A stretch of 22,733 nucleotides of DNA from an uncultured Pedobacter sp. (lineage in GTDB: Bacteria > Bacteroidota > Bacteroidia > Sphingobacteriales > Sphingobacteriaceae). This document shows positions 15,918 to 22,733 of the stretch, piece by piece. The number at the start of each line of letters is the position of its first letter. The first letter of the stretch is position 1. Where the stretch lies: contig NZ_CAMLHF010000080.1 in the NCBI RefSeq assembly GCF_946479715.1, forward strand, positions 1 to 22,733, given 5' to 3'. A model generated the notes under the pieces. That model had not been told where the DNA came from, searched no databases, and saw only the letters and a list, made by a program, of their open reading frames with translations. A program made the translations under genes and the position numbers.

Positions 15918-17116
15918 AATAGATTCAGTTGTCCGCCAGTTGGTGGTTTCGCATCTCCAAAAACTGTTTTACCACCGTATTTCCATGAGTCATTTCTCTC
16001 TTTTTCTATAAGCTCTTCAAAATTATCATTAGGAATAAAGTCCTTTTCAACTTTGAAAGATAGCTCACTCAGCTTTTGTATGGCATGAAGCTTATCGGCT
16101 TGATCGATCTTTGCTTTATAAACTGCTTTGCTTAGTACACTAATGGTTTCATCATAAACTTTTAAAGGTACCGGGAATGGATGCCCATCCTTACCTCCAT
16201 GCGCAAATGAGAAACGGGCTGGATCAGTAAATCGAGAAGGTGTACCATAAATAACCTCACTTACTAATGCAAGTGATTGCAGGGTTCTAGGTCCCATTCC
16301 CTCAAGCAGCAGCAACTCTTCAAAATCGCGAGGATTCTTTTCATGACTTAGCCACAGCATCGCACCCAAACGTTTAAGATCTACATCTTTAGCCTTAACG
16401 TCATGATGCGCAGGCAAGACCAACTTACGCACCTCTCCTATCATTCGTTCAGGATGCTCTGCTGTCATTGATAACATTGCCTTACGGGAAGGTAATGCCT
16501 CTTTGGCTACAAGATTTAAAATTTGTCCCTGGTTTTCCCCACAAATCCCTGTATGAGGTTCATCTACAAAGGAATTTAGTGATGAAGAATGCCAATGATA
16601 CCTGCGTGCAGTCGAACTTCCATCTCTCATTCCCTGTTGCACAACGGTCCACAACCCGTCCTTGTCTACAATAAAGTTATGCATATACAACTGAAACCCA
16701 TCTTGTAAAGCTGTATTATCAACCTTGGCACTTAGCTTACTGCTACGCACTAAGTCATTGCCATTTAATCCGGTACGTTCTCCAAATTTAAGTAGCTCAT
16801 CGGGAGTTTGTCTGGATTTTTTGCCCTTGCCTCCACAAATATATATGCCCAATTCTTTATACCGAGGATTAACCGAGGCTTTTAAAGCGCCCATAACTGA
16901 GGTAGTAATTCCAGAGGAATGCCAATCCATACCCATCACTGCACCTAAGCTTTGGAACCAAAAGGGGTCACTTAACCTCCGCAATACCTCAGCTGTACCA
17001 TACTCGATAACTATTGCCTCTGTAATTGCCAATCCCAAACGCGACATACGTTCTGCCAGCCATTTAGGAACATATCCATAATGCAAAGGTAAATCAGTCG
17101 TCCCAGATCTTTTCAT
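15914..17116 (-). CDS. DUF763 protein with C-terminal beta-clamp-binding-like motif
   Basis: ATG 17116 gives 400 residues; the frame extends upstream to a TTG, but MKRSGTTDLPLHYGYVPKWL is the usual start of this family. DUF763 is conserved in archaea and many bacteria and its function is unknown. Conserved patches are RRLSDPFWFQSLGAVMGMDWHSSG (46-69), a glycine-rich CGGKGKKSRQTP (94-105), and RRYHWHSS (171-178) with further His and Trp residues. LLLLEGMGPRTLQSLAL (268-284) reads like a helix-hairpin-helix, as in DNA glycosylases. The last five residues are QLNLF, a match to the bacterial sliding-clamp pentapeptide. Together these suggest a nucleic-acid enzyme linked to replication or repair; that is inference. 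It stands alone, convergent with the NmrA-like gene. Confidence 0.88.
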   Translation of the reverse strand: MKRSGTTDLPLHYGYVPKWLAERMSRLGLAITEAIVIEYGTAEVLRRLSDPFWFQSLGAVMGMDWHSSGITTSVMGALKASVNPRYKELGIYICGGKGKKSRQTPDELLKFGERTGLNGNDLVRSSKLSAKVDNTALQDGFQLYMHNFIVDKDGLWTVVQQGMRDGSSTARRYHWHSSSLNSFVDEPHTGICGENQGQILNLVAKEALPSRKAMLSMTAEHPERMIGEVRKLVLPAHHDVKAKDVDLKRLGAMLWLSHEKNPRDFEELLLLEGMGPRTLQSLALVSEVIYGTPSRFTDPARFSFAHGGKDGHPFPVPLKVYDETISVLSKAVYKAKIDQADKLHAIQKLSELSFKVEKDFIPNDNFEELIEKERNDSWKYGGKTVFGDAKPPTGGQLNLF

Positions 17117-17191
17117 TACTAACAAAATTAGCAAAATATTACTAATAATTCAATTTAACATTTCTTAACATCTGCTTATTACAATCCACCT

Positions 17192-17199
17192 TATATTTG
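17192..17199 (+). promoter_or_regulatory. TANNTTTG -7 box, plus strand
   Basis: TATATTTG, a full match to the Bacteroidota -7 element, would start RNA near 17206. It lies in the divergent gap between the DUF763 and EamA genes. No firm -33 element is seen. Confidence 0.35.
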
Positions 17200-17205
17200 T
17201 GGTAT

Positions 17206-17285
17206 AAATATTTGGTTAGTATTTATAGTTTAGGTTTAGTTGATAAATAAAAAAGCACCGATGGATTTCGGTGCTTTTTTATTTA
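17206..17285 (+). ncRNA. Candidate small RNA or attenuated leader upstream of the EamA gene
   Basis: A -7 box at 17192-17199 is followed, without any ORF, by a strong intrinsic terminator whose stem ends at 17285, giving an RNA of about 80 bases. The EamA start lies 48 bases further on. Either a small RNA ends here, or EamA expression depends on read-through, or the hairpin blocks antisense transcription from the right. The sequence alone does not decide. Confidence 0.3.
17244..17285. terminator. Strong intrinsic terminator located between divergent genes
   Basis: An 18-bp perfect stem (17244-17261 with 17268-17285) has core GCACCGA/TCGGTGC, a 6-base loop and T-runs on both strands. Unusually, no gene ends here on either strand: DUF763 starts to the left and EamA to the right. 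Confidence 0.8.
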
Positions 17286-17333
17286 ATCAAATCCGTAAAT
17301 TTGCAGGGTTATCTCCGCCCTCACCATTTATCA

Positions 17334-18191
17334 ATGAGCACCAATAAATTAATAAACATACCACCTCTCCCTGCCGTACTATTGTCTATAATTAGCGTTC
17401 AAGCAGGGGCGGCAATAGCTAAAGGATTATTTCCTGCACTCGGGGCAACTGGTACTGCATCAGTGAGAATAGGTTTATCTGCAATTATTTTATTGGGAGC
17501 TTACAGACCAAATTTGAAACTGCTGACAGCAATACAATGGAAAGCTGTTATCCCTTATGGTGTATCGCTAGGCTTAATGAATGTTATTTTCTATATGGCC
17601 ATAGAAAGAATCCCACTGGGTTTGGGCGTTACACTCGAATTTATTGGGCCTCTTTTGTTAGCCGTAAGGGGATCCAAGCGTTTATTAGATTTCTTTTGGG
17701 TATTATTAGCTGCAATAGGAATAGCTTTTATTGCACCCTGGAACCAAAAAGGTATCGATTTAATTGGTGCCTCACTTGCATTGTTAGCAGGAGGTTTTTG
17801 GGCAGGCTACATTCTTCTTGGTGGGCGAATAGCTAAAATTATGGATGGAGAACAAGCGGTGGCCATAGGTATGATTTTCGCTGCTATTGTAGTGGTTCCT
17901 TTCGGGTTTGGAAGTGGAGGTTTAGCGAATTTCACGCCAATTATGATGTTAAGCGGTGGCGCGCTGGCATTGTTATCAAGTGCTATTCCTTTTACTCTGG
18001 AAATTGGTGCCCTTAAGAAATTACCAGCGCGTACTTTTAGTATTTTAATGAGCCTTGAGCCAGCAGCCGCGGCATTATTCGGGATAGTATTTTTAAGTGA
18101 ACACCTCACCGTATTCCAATGGCTAGCAGTAACCTTTGTAATCATGGCAAGCCTTGGTGCCACCCTAACTAAAGGCAAAAAGAACCTTTAG
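17334..18191 (+). CDS. EamA-family (drug/metabolite superfamily) transporter
   Basis: Start ATG 17334 gives 285 residues; the upstream extension is not needed and would run through the terminator. The protein has about ten membrane helices in two five-helix halves, the signature of two EamA domains. The first half includes GAAIAKGLFPALGATGTASVR and AIERIPLGLGVTLEFIGPLLLA; the second repeats the pattern with SSAIPFTLEIGALKKLPARTFSILMSLEPAAAALFGI, close to RhtA-type exporters of threonine and homoserine. It should export a small metabolite or amino acid from the cytoplasm by secondary transport. The exact substrate is unknown. Its last four bases overlap the end of the convergent 81-residue gene. 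Confidence 0.9.
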   Translation: MSTNKLINIPPLPAVLLSIISVQAGAAIAKGLFPALGATGTASVRIGLSAIILLGAYRPNLKLLTAIQWKAVIPYGVSLGLMNVIFYMAIERIPLGLGVTLEFIGPLLLAVRGSKRLLDFFWVLLAAIGIAFIAPWNQKGIDLIGASLALLAGGFWAGYILLGGRIAKIMDGEQAVAIGMIFAAIVVVPFGFGSGGLANFTPIMMLSGGALALLSSAIPFTLEIGALKKLPARTFSILMSLEPAAAALFGIVFLSEHLTVFQWLAVTFVIMASLGATLTKGKKNL

Positions 18192-18433
18192 CTTGCCATT
18201 GGAATTCTATTCTTAGAAACCACCATAACAATAAGAGACCGTTGCTGCTCGTCGCGGAAATTGATCAGAAAATTCTTATTTCCGTTATTTTTGATCAAAC
18301 TGGTTAACCTTGGAAACATAATCGCTAATGATTCTACCTGTTTTATATCATCGCTATCTACAATAAGAAACTGAGAAGAAGCATCATTCTTAATATGTTC
18401 TATATTCTGGTGAAAAGGGTGTAATGAATCCAT
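18188..18433 (-). CDS. Hypothetical protein, 81 residues
   Basis: I do not recognise this protein. It has no signal peptide, no membrane helix and no cysteine, and looks like a small soluble alpha/beta domain (FLIVDSDDIKQVESLAIMFPRLTSLIKNN, then KNFLINFRDEQQRSLIVMVVSKN). ATG 18433 is the only good start. It ends four bases inside the convergent EamA gene, and a 127-base gap separates it from the aminopeptidase gene upstream of it on the same strand order. Composition and codon choice look like its neighbours, so I think it is real, with moderate confidence. Confidence 0.6.
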   Translation of the reverse strand: MDSLHPFHQNIEHIKNDASSQFLIVDSDDIKQVESLAIMFPRLTSLIKNNGNKNFLINFRDEQQRSLIVMVVSKNRIPMAS

Positions 18434-18560
18434 AATATGATTAAGTTGAATTGATTTATAAACTGTTATTTAATATATAACGAGATTAATTGCTATTCCG
18501 CTACAATTAGTTCGAATTATATTAATTTAGTTTAGACAATTGCATCTTCAGATTATTACA

Positions 18561-20450
18561 TTACTTTAAAAACTTATCTATAGCCAGATAAGTCATGGGA
18601 TGATAGTTTGGCCTTGCTTTTTTGTAAATCTCTTTAGCCTTTTTTAAACCCTCCGGCGTTTTCATCATTTCTTTATACAAAGGAATGATATGCCACATTC
18701 TACCATTTTCTATTAAATAATCTTCTATTCTTTTATTGGCAGCTGTATAGTGATGGCGAATAGCCAGGGTATACCAAGCTAGTTGGATATCAGTATTGTT
18801 AGAGCCTGTAAAATTAAATAGACGATCTAAATCAGCCATTCGCTTCGCAGTCATTTCAGGTGACAACAGATTGATAAAAAATCTCTTCTCATTACTTGTA
18901 ACGATTTCTTTAGTCAAAATGGGAGTATCTGTCAATTCATTTTTATTCCATGCGGATGCTATACCTTCAATTTTAGAGAATTTTCCTTCTTTGCTCCACA
19001 GATCTTTAGAATAAGCGATATTTGAAGGAATACCCGGTCCATAAACCCAATCATTTACTTTAATTTTCTTCTCAAGATCAGGGTTAGCTTTAATTAGATT
19101 CTCATTCAGATAAACTAGAAACTGTTCTGTAGAAACAGATTGAAAAGCATGACCATCAAAATAACCTCTTAAAAAAGCGTCAAATTTCTCTCTCCCCACT
19201 GCCTCTTCAATTGTCCGCAAAAAGAAATAGCCTTTTTCATAAGCAATATCATTAGTACCCTCGTCAGGATTTCTTCCTGTATAATCAGTCTTCAGATAAG
19301 TATCCTTACTGGTATCCCCCATCTCTTTTACAGCATCTTCTAAAGCCTTTTTCGCAAATTCCTCCTGCATCTCTGCTTCCTGTTTACCAAAAATCTCTTC
19401 ATCTATCCTTCGTTCAAAGTAATTGGTAAAGCCTTCATTAAGCCAGAAATCATTCCATGTAGCATTTGTAACTAAATTACCGCTCCAGCTATGTGCCAAT
19501 TCATGGCAGATTATACTTACCAAAGACCTATCGCCGGCGATAATTGTTGGGGTAATAAATGTCAGATTAGGATTTTCCATACCCCCAAATGGAAAACTCG
19601 GGGGCAATACAAGCAAATCATATCTTCCCCACCTGTATGGGCCATATAGCTTTTCAGCAGCATTTACCATTTTACCCATATCAGCAAATTCATATACCGC
19701 TTTTGCCAAAACCGATGGCTCGGCATACACTCCTGTCCGTTTATCTACTGCTTTAAATTCAATATCACCAACAGCTAGTGCCAATAAATATGAAGGAATA
19801 GGATGAACTTGCTTAAAATGATAAATACCTGCACTGTTTTTTACTTCAGGATTCTCCGCACTCATTAAAGCCAGTAAATCATTTGGAACTGAAACGGTTG
19901 CATTGTATGTAAACCTTATACCTGGACTGTCCTGACAAGGGATCCAGCTGCGTGCGGCAATACTTTCTGACTGTGTAAATAAATACGGACGTTTTTTGCC
20001 GGCTGTTTGGTGTGGGTTTAACCACTGCAAAGCACTTGCCTGTTTGTTGGTCGTGTAATAAATAGTTATCAGCTTTGTTTCAGGAGTAATAGCCACTTTT
20101 AGCGGCCTTCCTAAAAACTCCTTCTCCTCACCATAGGTAAATGTGGTCTCCTTTTCCTCAGCACCAAGCGTGATTTTTGAAATATTAAGCTGGCTATCAT
20201 CAAAAATAATCTCATTTGATTTAGCCTTATTGTTTATTTTCCAAACTGCCTTTCCACTAATCTGTTGATTCTCAAAATTAACTTTTATGTCCAAATCCAG
20301 ATGTTCAACTACAGCTATAGTTGGTTTTGAAAAAGAATGCGGATCTTCAACAAGCTGTGTGGCAGCTTCCTCTTTTTGTTTACAGGATAATATCATCAGA
20401 AATGGAATGAATAACATTAAATTCTTCATCAGAACAGTTTTTTTAAACAT
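18561..20450 (-). CDS. M1-family metallopeptidase (LTA4H-like aminopeptidase), lipoprotein
   Basis: The 629-residue protein carries a lipoprotein signal ending FLMILSC (Cys23; a second ATG at 20429 is an alternative start that keeps the lipobox). The M1 peptidase core has the substrate-anchoring FGGMENPN (exopeptidase motif GGMEN, 289-293), zinc site HELAHSW (His316, Glu317, His320), third ligand Glu339 in NEGFTNYFER, and the catalytic Tyr404 in YEKG. Before it, FTQSESIAARSWIPCQDSPGIRFTY is close to the leukotriene A4 hydrolase/aminopeptidase B branch, and the C-terminal helical domain ending YHPMTYLAIDKFLK fits the same branch. It should remove N-terminal residues from peptides at the cell envelope. 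It lies 26 bases after the PIN-PhoH gene and may share its transcript. Confidence 0.93.
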   Translation of the reverse strand: MFKKTVLMKNLMLFIPFLMILSCKQKEEAATQLVEDPHSFSKPTIAVVEHLDLDIKVNFENQQISGKAVWKINNKAKSNEIIFDDSQLNISKITLGAEEKETTFTYGEEKEFLGRPLKVAITPETKLITIYYTTNKQASALQWLNPHQTAGKKRPYLFTQSESIAARSWIPCQDSPGIRFTYNATVSVPNDLLALMSAENPEVKNSAGIYHFKQVHPIPSYLLALAVGDIEFKAVDKRTGVYAEPSVLAKAVYEFADMGKMVNAAEKLYGPYRWGRYDLLVLPPSFPFGGMENPNLTFITPTIIAGDRSLVSIICHELAHSWSGNLVTNATWNDFWLNEGFTNYFERRIDEEIFGKQEAEMQEEFAKKALEDAVKEMGDTSKDTYLKTDYTGRNPDEGTNDIAYEKGYFFLRTIEEAVGREKFDAFLRGYFDGHAFQSVSTEQFLVYLNENLIKANPDLEKKIKVNDWVYGPGIPSNIAYSKDLWSKEGKFSKIEGIASAWNKNELTDTPILTKEIVTSNEKRFFINLLSPEMTAKRMADLDRLFNFTGSNNTDIQLAWYTLAIRHHYTAANKRIEDYLIENGRMWHIIPLYKEMMKTPEGLKKAKEIYKKARPNYHPMTYLAIDKFLK

Positions 20451-20476
20451 AATAACCAGTTAGTTTATTATTCAAA

Positions 20477-21826
20477 TTACAATAGGTCGTTTGCTAGATT
20501 TGCCAGTTCACTACGTTCGCCCTTATCTAATGTAATGTGCGCGTATAGTGGATGGTTCTTTGCATTTTCTATCAGGTAAGACAAGCCATTACTCTCGGCA
20601 TCAAGATAAGGTGTATCTATCTGATATATGTCGCCGGTAAATATGATCTTGGTATCTTCTCCTGCCCGCGAAATTATTGTTTTTATTTCATGCGGAGTTA
20701 AGTTTTGTGCCTCGTCAACAATAAAAAAGATTTTAGAAAGAGTTCTTCCTCTAATATAAGCAAGCGGAGTAATTACAATTTTGCCTGTAGTTACAAACTC
20801 ATCTATCCTTCCCTGCATCTTTAAATCATGATTATACTGCTCTTTAATGAACCTCAGATTATCCCATATTGGTGCCATATAAGGATCTATCTTCGATTTA
20901 GCATCTCCTGGCAAAAAACCTATATCCTTATTACTTAATGGAATAATTGGCCTGGTTACATAAATTTGCCTGTAATCTTTACGTTGTTCCAATGCACTGG
21001 CAATTGCGAGAAGTGTTTTTCCGGTACCCGCCTTACCCTGAATAGTTACCAATTTAATTTCGGGATTAAGCAAAGCATGTACAGCAAAAGATTGCTCATG
21101 ATTTCTTGGCGAAATATTAAATATTTTCTTTGAAGATACCGGATATAAGCGTTGAGTGGTAGAATCAAACCATGCAGTTGCAGTTTTCCGGCTATTTTTT
21201 AGTATACAGAAATGATTTGGAGACTGAGGCACAATATCCAGTAATTCAGTGCTAATGCTACCTTCAGTTTTAAGTTCTGCAAAAAGTTGCTCCGGAACTT
21301 TAGAAAGAACCGTTTTACCGGTATAAAGTTCATCTACATTTTTAATCTTTCCAGTTTCATAATCTTCAGCATACAGTTCAAGAGATTTTGCCTTTAAGCG
21401 TAAGCATATATCCTTTGATACCAGTACTACTTTCTTCTCCGGAAATTCCTGCTTTAAACTTAAAGCAGCATTAAGAATACGATGATCAAACTTTCCGGCC
21501 CCAAAAATTGCCTCAGCATCAGCATGATCTGGTTTATTATCCATTACCACTTTAAATCGCCCACTTTTAGTGCCATTTAAAGGAATCCATTGGTTCATTA
21601 TTTTACTACCTGAAGCATTATCCATAAGACGAATAAAACTCCTTGCCTCTGCATTACGTGTTTCATTACCATTTTTCATATTATCAAGCTCTTCTAGAAC
21701 TTGAATTGGTATGGCAACATCATGCTCCTGGAAATTATTGAAAGCGTTATGATCATATAAAATAACAGAAGTATCGAGAACAAAGATTTTCTTCTGTAAC
21801 GAAGGATTTTTAGCAGTTTTACTCAT
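20477..21826 (-). CDS. PIN-PhoH ATPase (PhoH2/YlaK type)
   Basis: The 449-residue protein has an N-terminal PIN nuclease domain (about 12-150) starting KIFVLDTSVILYDH with conserved acids Asp18, Glu46 and Asp139, joined to a C-terminal PhoH ATPase domain (about 240-449). The ATPase shows Walker A GKAGTGKT (264-271), Walker B FFIVDEAQN (367-375) and the sensor FTGDIYQID. PIN-PhoH proteins are described as ATP-dependent RNA helicase/ribonucleases, so an RNA-processing or decay role is likely. All catalytic positions I can identify are intact. A near-match -7 box (TAAATTTA) sits only a few bases before the ATG, which would make the mRNA almost leaderless, if real. Downstream is the M1 peptidase gene. 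Confidence 0.93.
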   Translation of the reverse strand: MSKTAKNPSLQKKIFVLDTSVILYDHNAFNNFQEHDVAIPIQVLEELDNMKNGNETRNAEARSFIRLMDNASGSKIMNQWIPLNGTKSGRFKVVMDNKPDHADAEAIFGAGKFDHRILNAALSLKQEFPEKKVVLVSKDICLRLKAKSLELYAEDYETGKIKNVDELYTGKTVLSKVPEQLFAELKTEGSISTELLDIVPQSPNHFCILKNSRKTATAWFDSTTQRLYPVSSKKIFNISPRNHEQSFAVHALLNPEIKLVTIQGKAGTGKTLLAIASALEQRKDYRQIYVTRPIIPLSNKDIGFLPGDAKSKIDPYMAPIWDNLRFIKEQYNHDLKMQGRIDEFVTTGKIVITPLAYIRGRTLSKIFFIVDEAQNLTPHEIKTIISRAGEDTKIIFTGDIYQIDTPYLDAESNGLSYLIENAKNHPLYAHITLDKGERSELANLANDLL

Positions 21827-21873
21827 GACACCTAAATTTAGCGATTTTTACGCTTGATACGAAATAACAAAAA

Positions 21874-21909
21874 AGAGGCTGTGCAAAATATTTGATTTGC
21901 ACAGCCTCT
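21874..21909 (-). terminator. Intrinsic terminator after the outer-membrane protein gene
   Basis: A 14-bp perfect stem (21874-21887 with 21896-21909, core AGAGGCTGTGCAAA) has an 8-base loop and, on the minus strand, is followed by a run of six T. It lies about 20 bases after the stop of the gene at 21931. Confidence 0.88.
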
Positions 21910-21930
21910 AGTTAAAATTTGATATTGAAT

Positions 21931-22545
21931 TTAGAACAATAAATATATTTTAAATCCCAAATCATCAATAAACCCTTGCGTTGTCAGGTTAAAATTAGTT
22001 TGTTTATTTTCAGTCACTGTAGCACCATTAACTTTTTGATTATAATTAAAGTAATTGGCATTTGCAGACAATAAAGTGGTTTCGAAGGCAAATCTCTTAG
22101 ATACAAACCAGGTAAGGCCCCCATATGCTCCCAAAGAATATTGATTGGTTTTACTACTCCCACTATATGATTCAGTATTTTCAAATTCCTGAGTCGCATA
22201 GCCATATCCAGCCTTGCCACCTGCATAGGCGTATAATTTACCTATCAAAGGATAATACTGCTGATAAGTAACATTCCCACCGTAAGATTTTGTATCAGTA
22301 CTATTTCCGCTTCCTTTCCCATACTGTAACTCAATTCCAATCCTGGTATTATCTTTAATGAACAATCCATAACCAAGCGAAAACGAACTTTGTTTTGTCT
22401 TACTATCACTAGAAGACTGGTCATTAAATTCTGTCTTATTGGTGGATACATTCACGCCCAGTCCTAAAGTGCTGGTACCTTTTGTTTGGGCATACCCGCA
22501 TAGGGAAGCCAATACTGCTACTGCAGTTAGTAGTTTCTTTTTCAT
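21931..22545 (-). CDS. Outer-membrane beta-barrel protein
   Basis: The 204-residue protein has a signal peptide (MKKKLLTAVAVLASLCGYA, cleavage after Ala19 before QTKG). The mature part alternates polar and hydrophobic residues in about eight predicted strands with Gly/Ser/Asn-rich loops (for example GLGVNVSTNKTEF, SFSLGYGLFIKDNTRIGIELQYG, LYAYAGGKAGYGYA). It ends KIYLLF, with a C-terminal aromatic typical of barrel assembly. It resembles the general OmpA/OmpW-like small barrels of Bacteroidota annotated as outer-membrane beta-barrel proteins. The role is unknown. It is a single gene between the 5S rRNA terminator region and its own terminator. A hairpin-forming palindrome lies about 50 bases upstream. 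Confidence 0.88.
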   Translation of the reverse strand: MKKKLLTAVAVLASLCGYAQTKGTSTLGLGVNVSTNKTEFNDQSSSDSKTKQSSFSLGYGLFIKDNTRIGIELQYGKGSGNSTDTKSYGGNVTYQQYYPLIGKLYAYAGGKAGYGYATQEFENTESYSGSSKTNQYSLGAYGGLTWFVSKRFAFETTLLSANANYFNYNQKVNGATVTENKQTNFNLTTQGFIDDLGFKIYLLF

Positions 22546-22589
22546 TTGTGTGTGTGTTTAAGAACTAAACTTAGCGATATACATTGTCA

Positions 22590-22612
22590 TTATGAAATAT
22601 TTATTTTCATAA
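22590..22612. repeat. Inverted repeat upstream of the outer-membrane protein gene
   Basis: TTATGAAA (22590-22597) pairs with TTTCATAA (22605-22612) across a 7-base AT loop, in the probable promoter region. It could be an operator or an AT-rich coincidence. Confidence 0.25.
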
Positions 22613-22668
22613 TTTGTAACATAATTAAGATGAAGGTCATTACACCCAATGAAATGCGTATAAACACA

Positions 22669-22698
22669 AAAACCCTGTAGATTGCTCTACAGGGTTTT
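22669..22698 (-). terminator. Intrinsic terminator of the rRNA operon
   Basis: AAAACCCTGTAG (22669-22680) pairs perfectly with CTACAGGGTTTT (22687-22698) across a 6-base loop. On the minus strand it follows the 5S rRNA end by about a dozen bases and ends in a U-run. Confidence 0.92.
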
Positions 22699-22709
22699 GA
22701 TTAAGATTT

Positions 22710-22733
22710 GGCACCGACCTACTCTCCCACGTG
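22710..22733 (-). rRNA. rrf: 5S rRNA, 3' end only
   Basis: On the minus strand the last bases read CACGTGGGAGAGTAGGTCGG followed by TGCC, the conserved 3' end of bacterial 5S rRNA. The rest of the gene, and presumably the 16S-23S-5S operon upstream of it, lies beyond the right edge. The exact mature 3' end is uncertain by a base or two. Confidence 0.9.

Noticed and set aside
17271..17333. An N-terminal extension of the EamA protein starting at 17271
   Set aside because: This segment overlaps the right arm of a strong intrinsic terminator, and family members start near MSTNKL-type short N-termini; ATG 17334 is better.
17807..18178. A 123-codon minus-strand frame inside the EamA gene
   Set aside because: It is antisense to a transporter with the full two-domain helix pattern. 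The Pro/Lys/Ala-rich translation has no domain.
1..22733. CRISPR arrays, retrons, toxin-antitoxin or phage-defence modules
   Set aside because: No repeat-spacer pattern, reverse transcriptase, toxin-antitoxin pair or defence-type gene was seen. The PIN domain at 20477-21826 belongs to a PIN-PhoH protein with no antitoxin partner alongside.

Overview
The window looks like chromosomal DNA from a Bacteroidota bacterium, most likely Sphingobacteriaceae (Pedobacter or Mucilaginibacter type). The support is low GC, a CarboxypepD_reg/DUF5686 outer-membrane protein, TANNTTTG-type promoter boxes, few Shine-Dalgarno sites, and outer-membrane and lipoprotein signals typical of the phylum. The family-level placement is inference. 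There are no insertion sequences, phage genes, CRISPR arrays or tRNAs. The window reads as ordinary conserved chromosome ending at the edge of an rRNA operon.

Layout. 1-958 (-) is the N-terminal part of a GNAT acetyltransferase/carbon-nitrogen hydrolase fusion, cut by the window edge. 1137-2092 (+) is a translationally coupled pair: a small three-helix membrane protein and an ABC ATPase. 2124-4694 (-) is a large DUF5686 outer-membrane protein with its own likely promoter. 4868-13403 (-) is a seven-gene unit transcribed right to left: membrane-fusion protein, TolC-like outer-membrane factor, MacB/LolD-type ATPase, two different FtsX/MacB-type permeases, a sigma54-dependent NtrC-family response regulator, and a sensor kinase with almost no periplasmic domain. 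The genes lie about 5 to 25 bases apart. This is a complete trans-envelope export machine that probably carries its own regulator; a sigma54-like sequence with an imperfect -12 element sits just upstream of the first gene.

13547-14978 (-) holds a Nudix hydrolase, a TruC-type tRNA pseudouridine synthase and a small lipoprotein. An 18-bp perfect-stem terminator separates them from the export operon. 15235-15873 (+) is an NmrA-like NAD(P)-binding protein, convergent with a DUF763 protein (15914-17116, -) across a shared terminator. The DUF763 protein has a helix-hairpin-helix-like segment and ends in QLNLF, which matches the bacterial beta-sliding-clamp-binding pentapeptide; I consider this the most interesting single observation. 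A 285-residue EamA transporter (17334-18191, +) follows.

The right part, all on the minus strand, has an 81-residue unknown protein, an M1-family (LTA4H-like) lipoprotein aminopeptidase, a PIN-PhoH ATPase, a small outer-membrane beta-barrel protein, and the 3' end of a 5S rRNA with its terminator. Two short intergenic stretches (about 15075-15166 and 17192-17285, +) each pair a TANNTTTG box with an intrinsic terminator roughly 80 bases downstream and no ORF. These are candidate small RNAs or attenuated leaders. No stretch longer than 300 bases lacks a gene.
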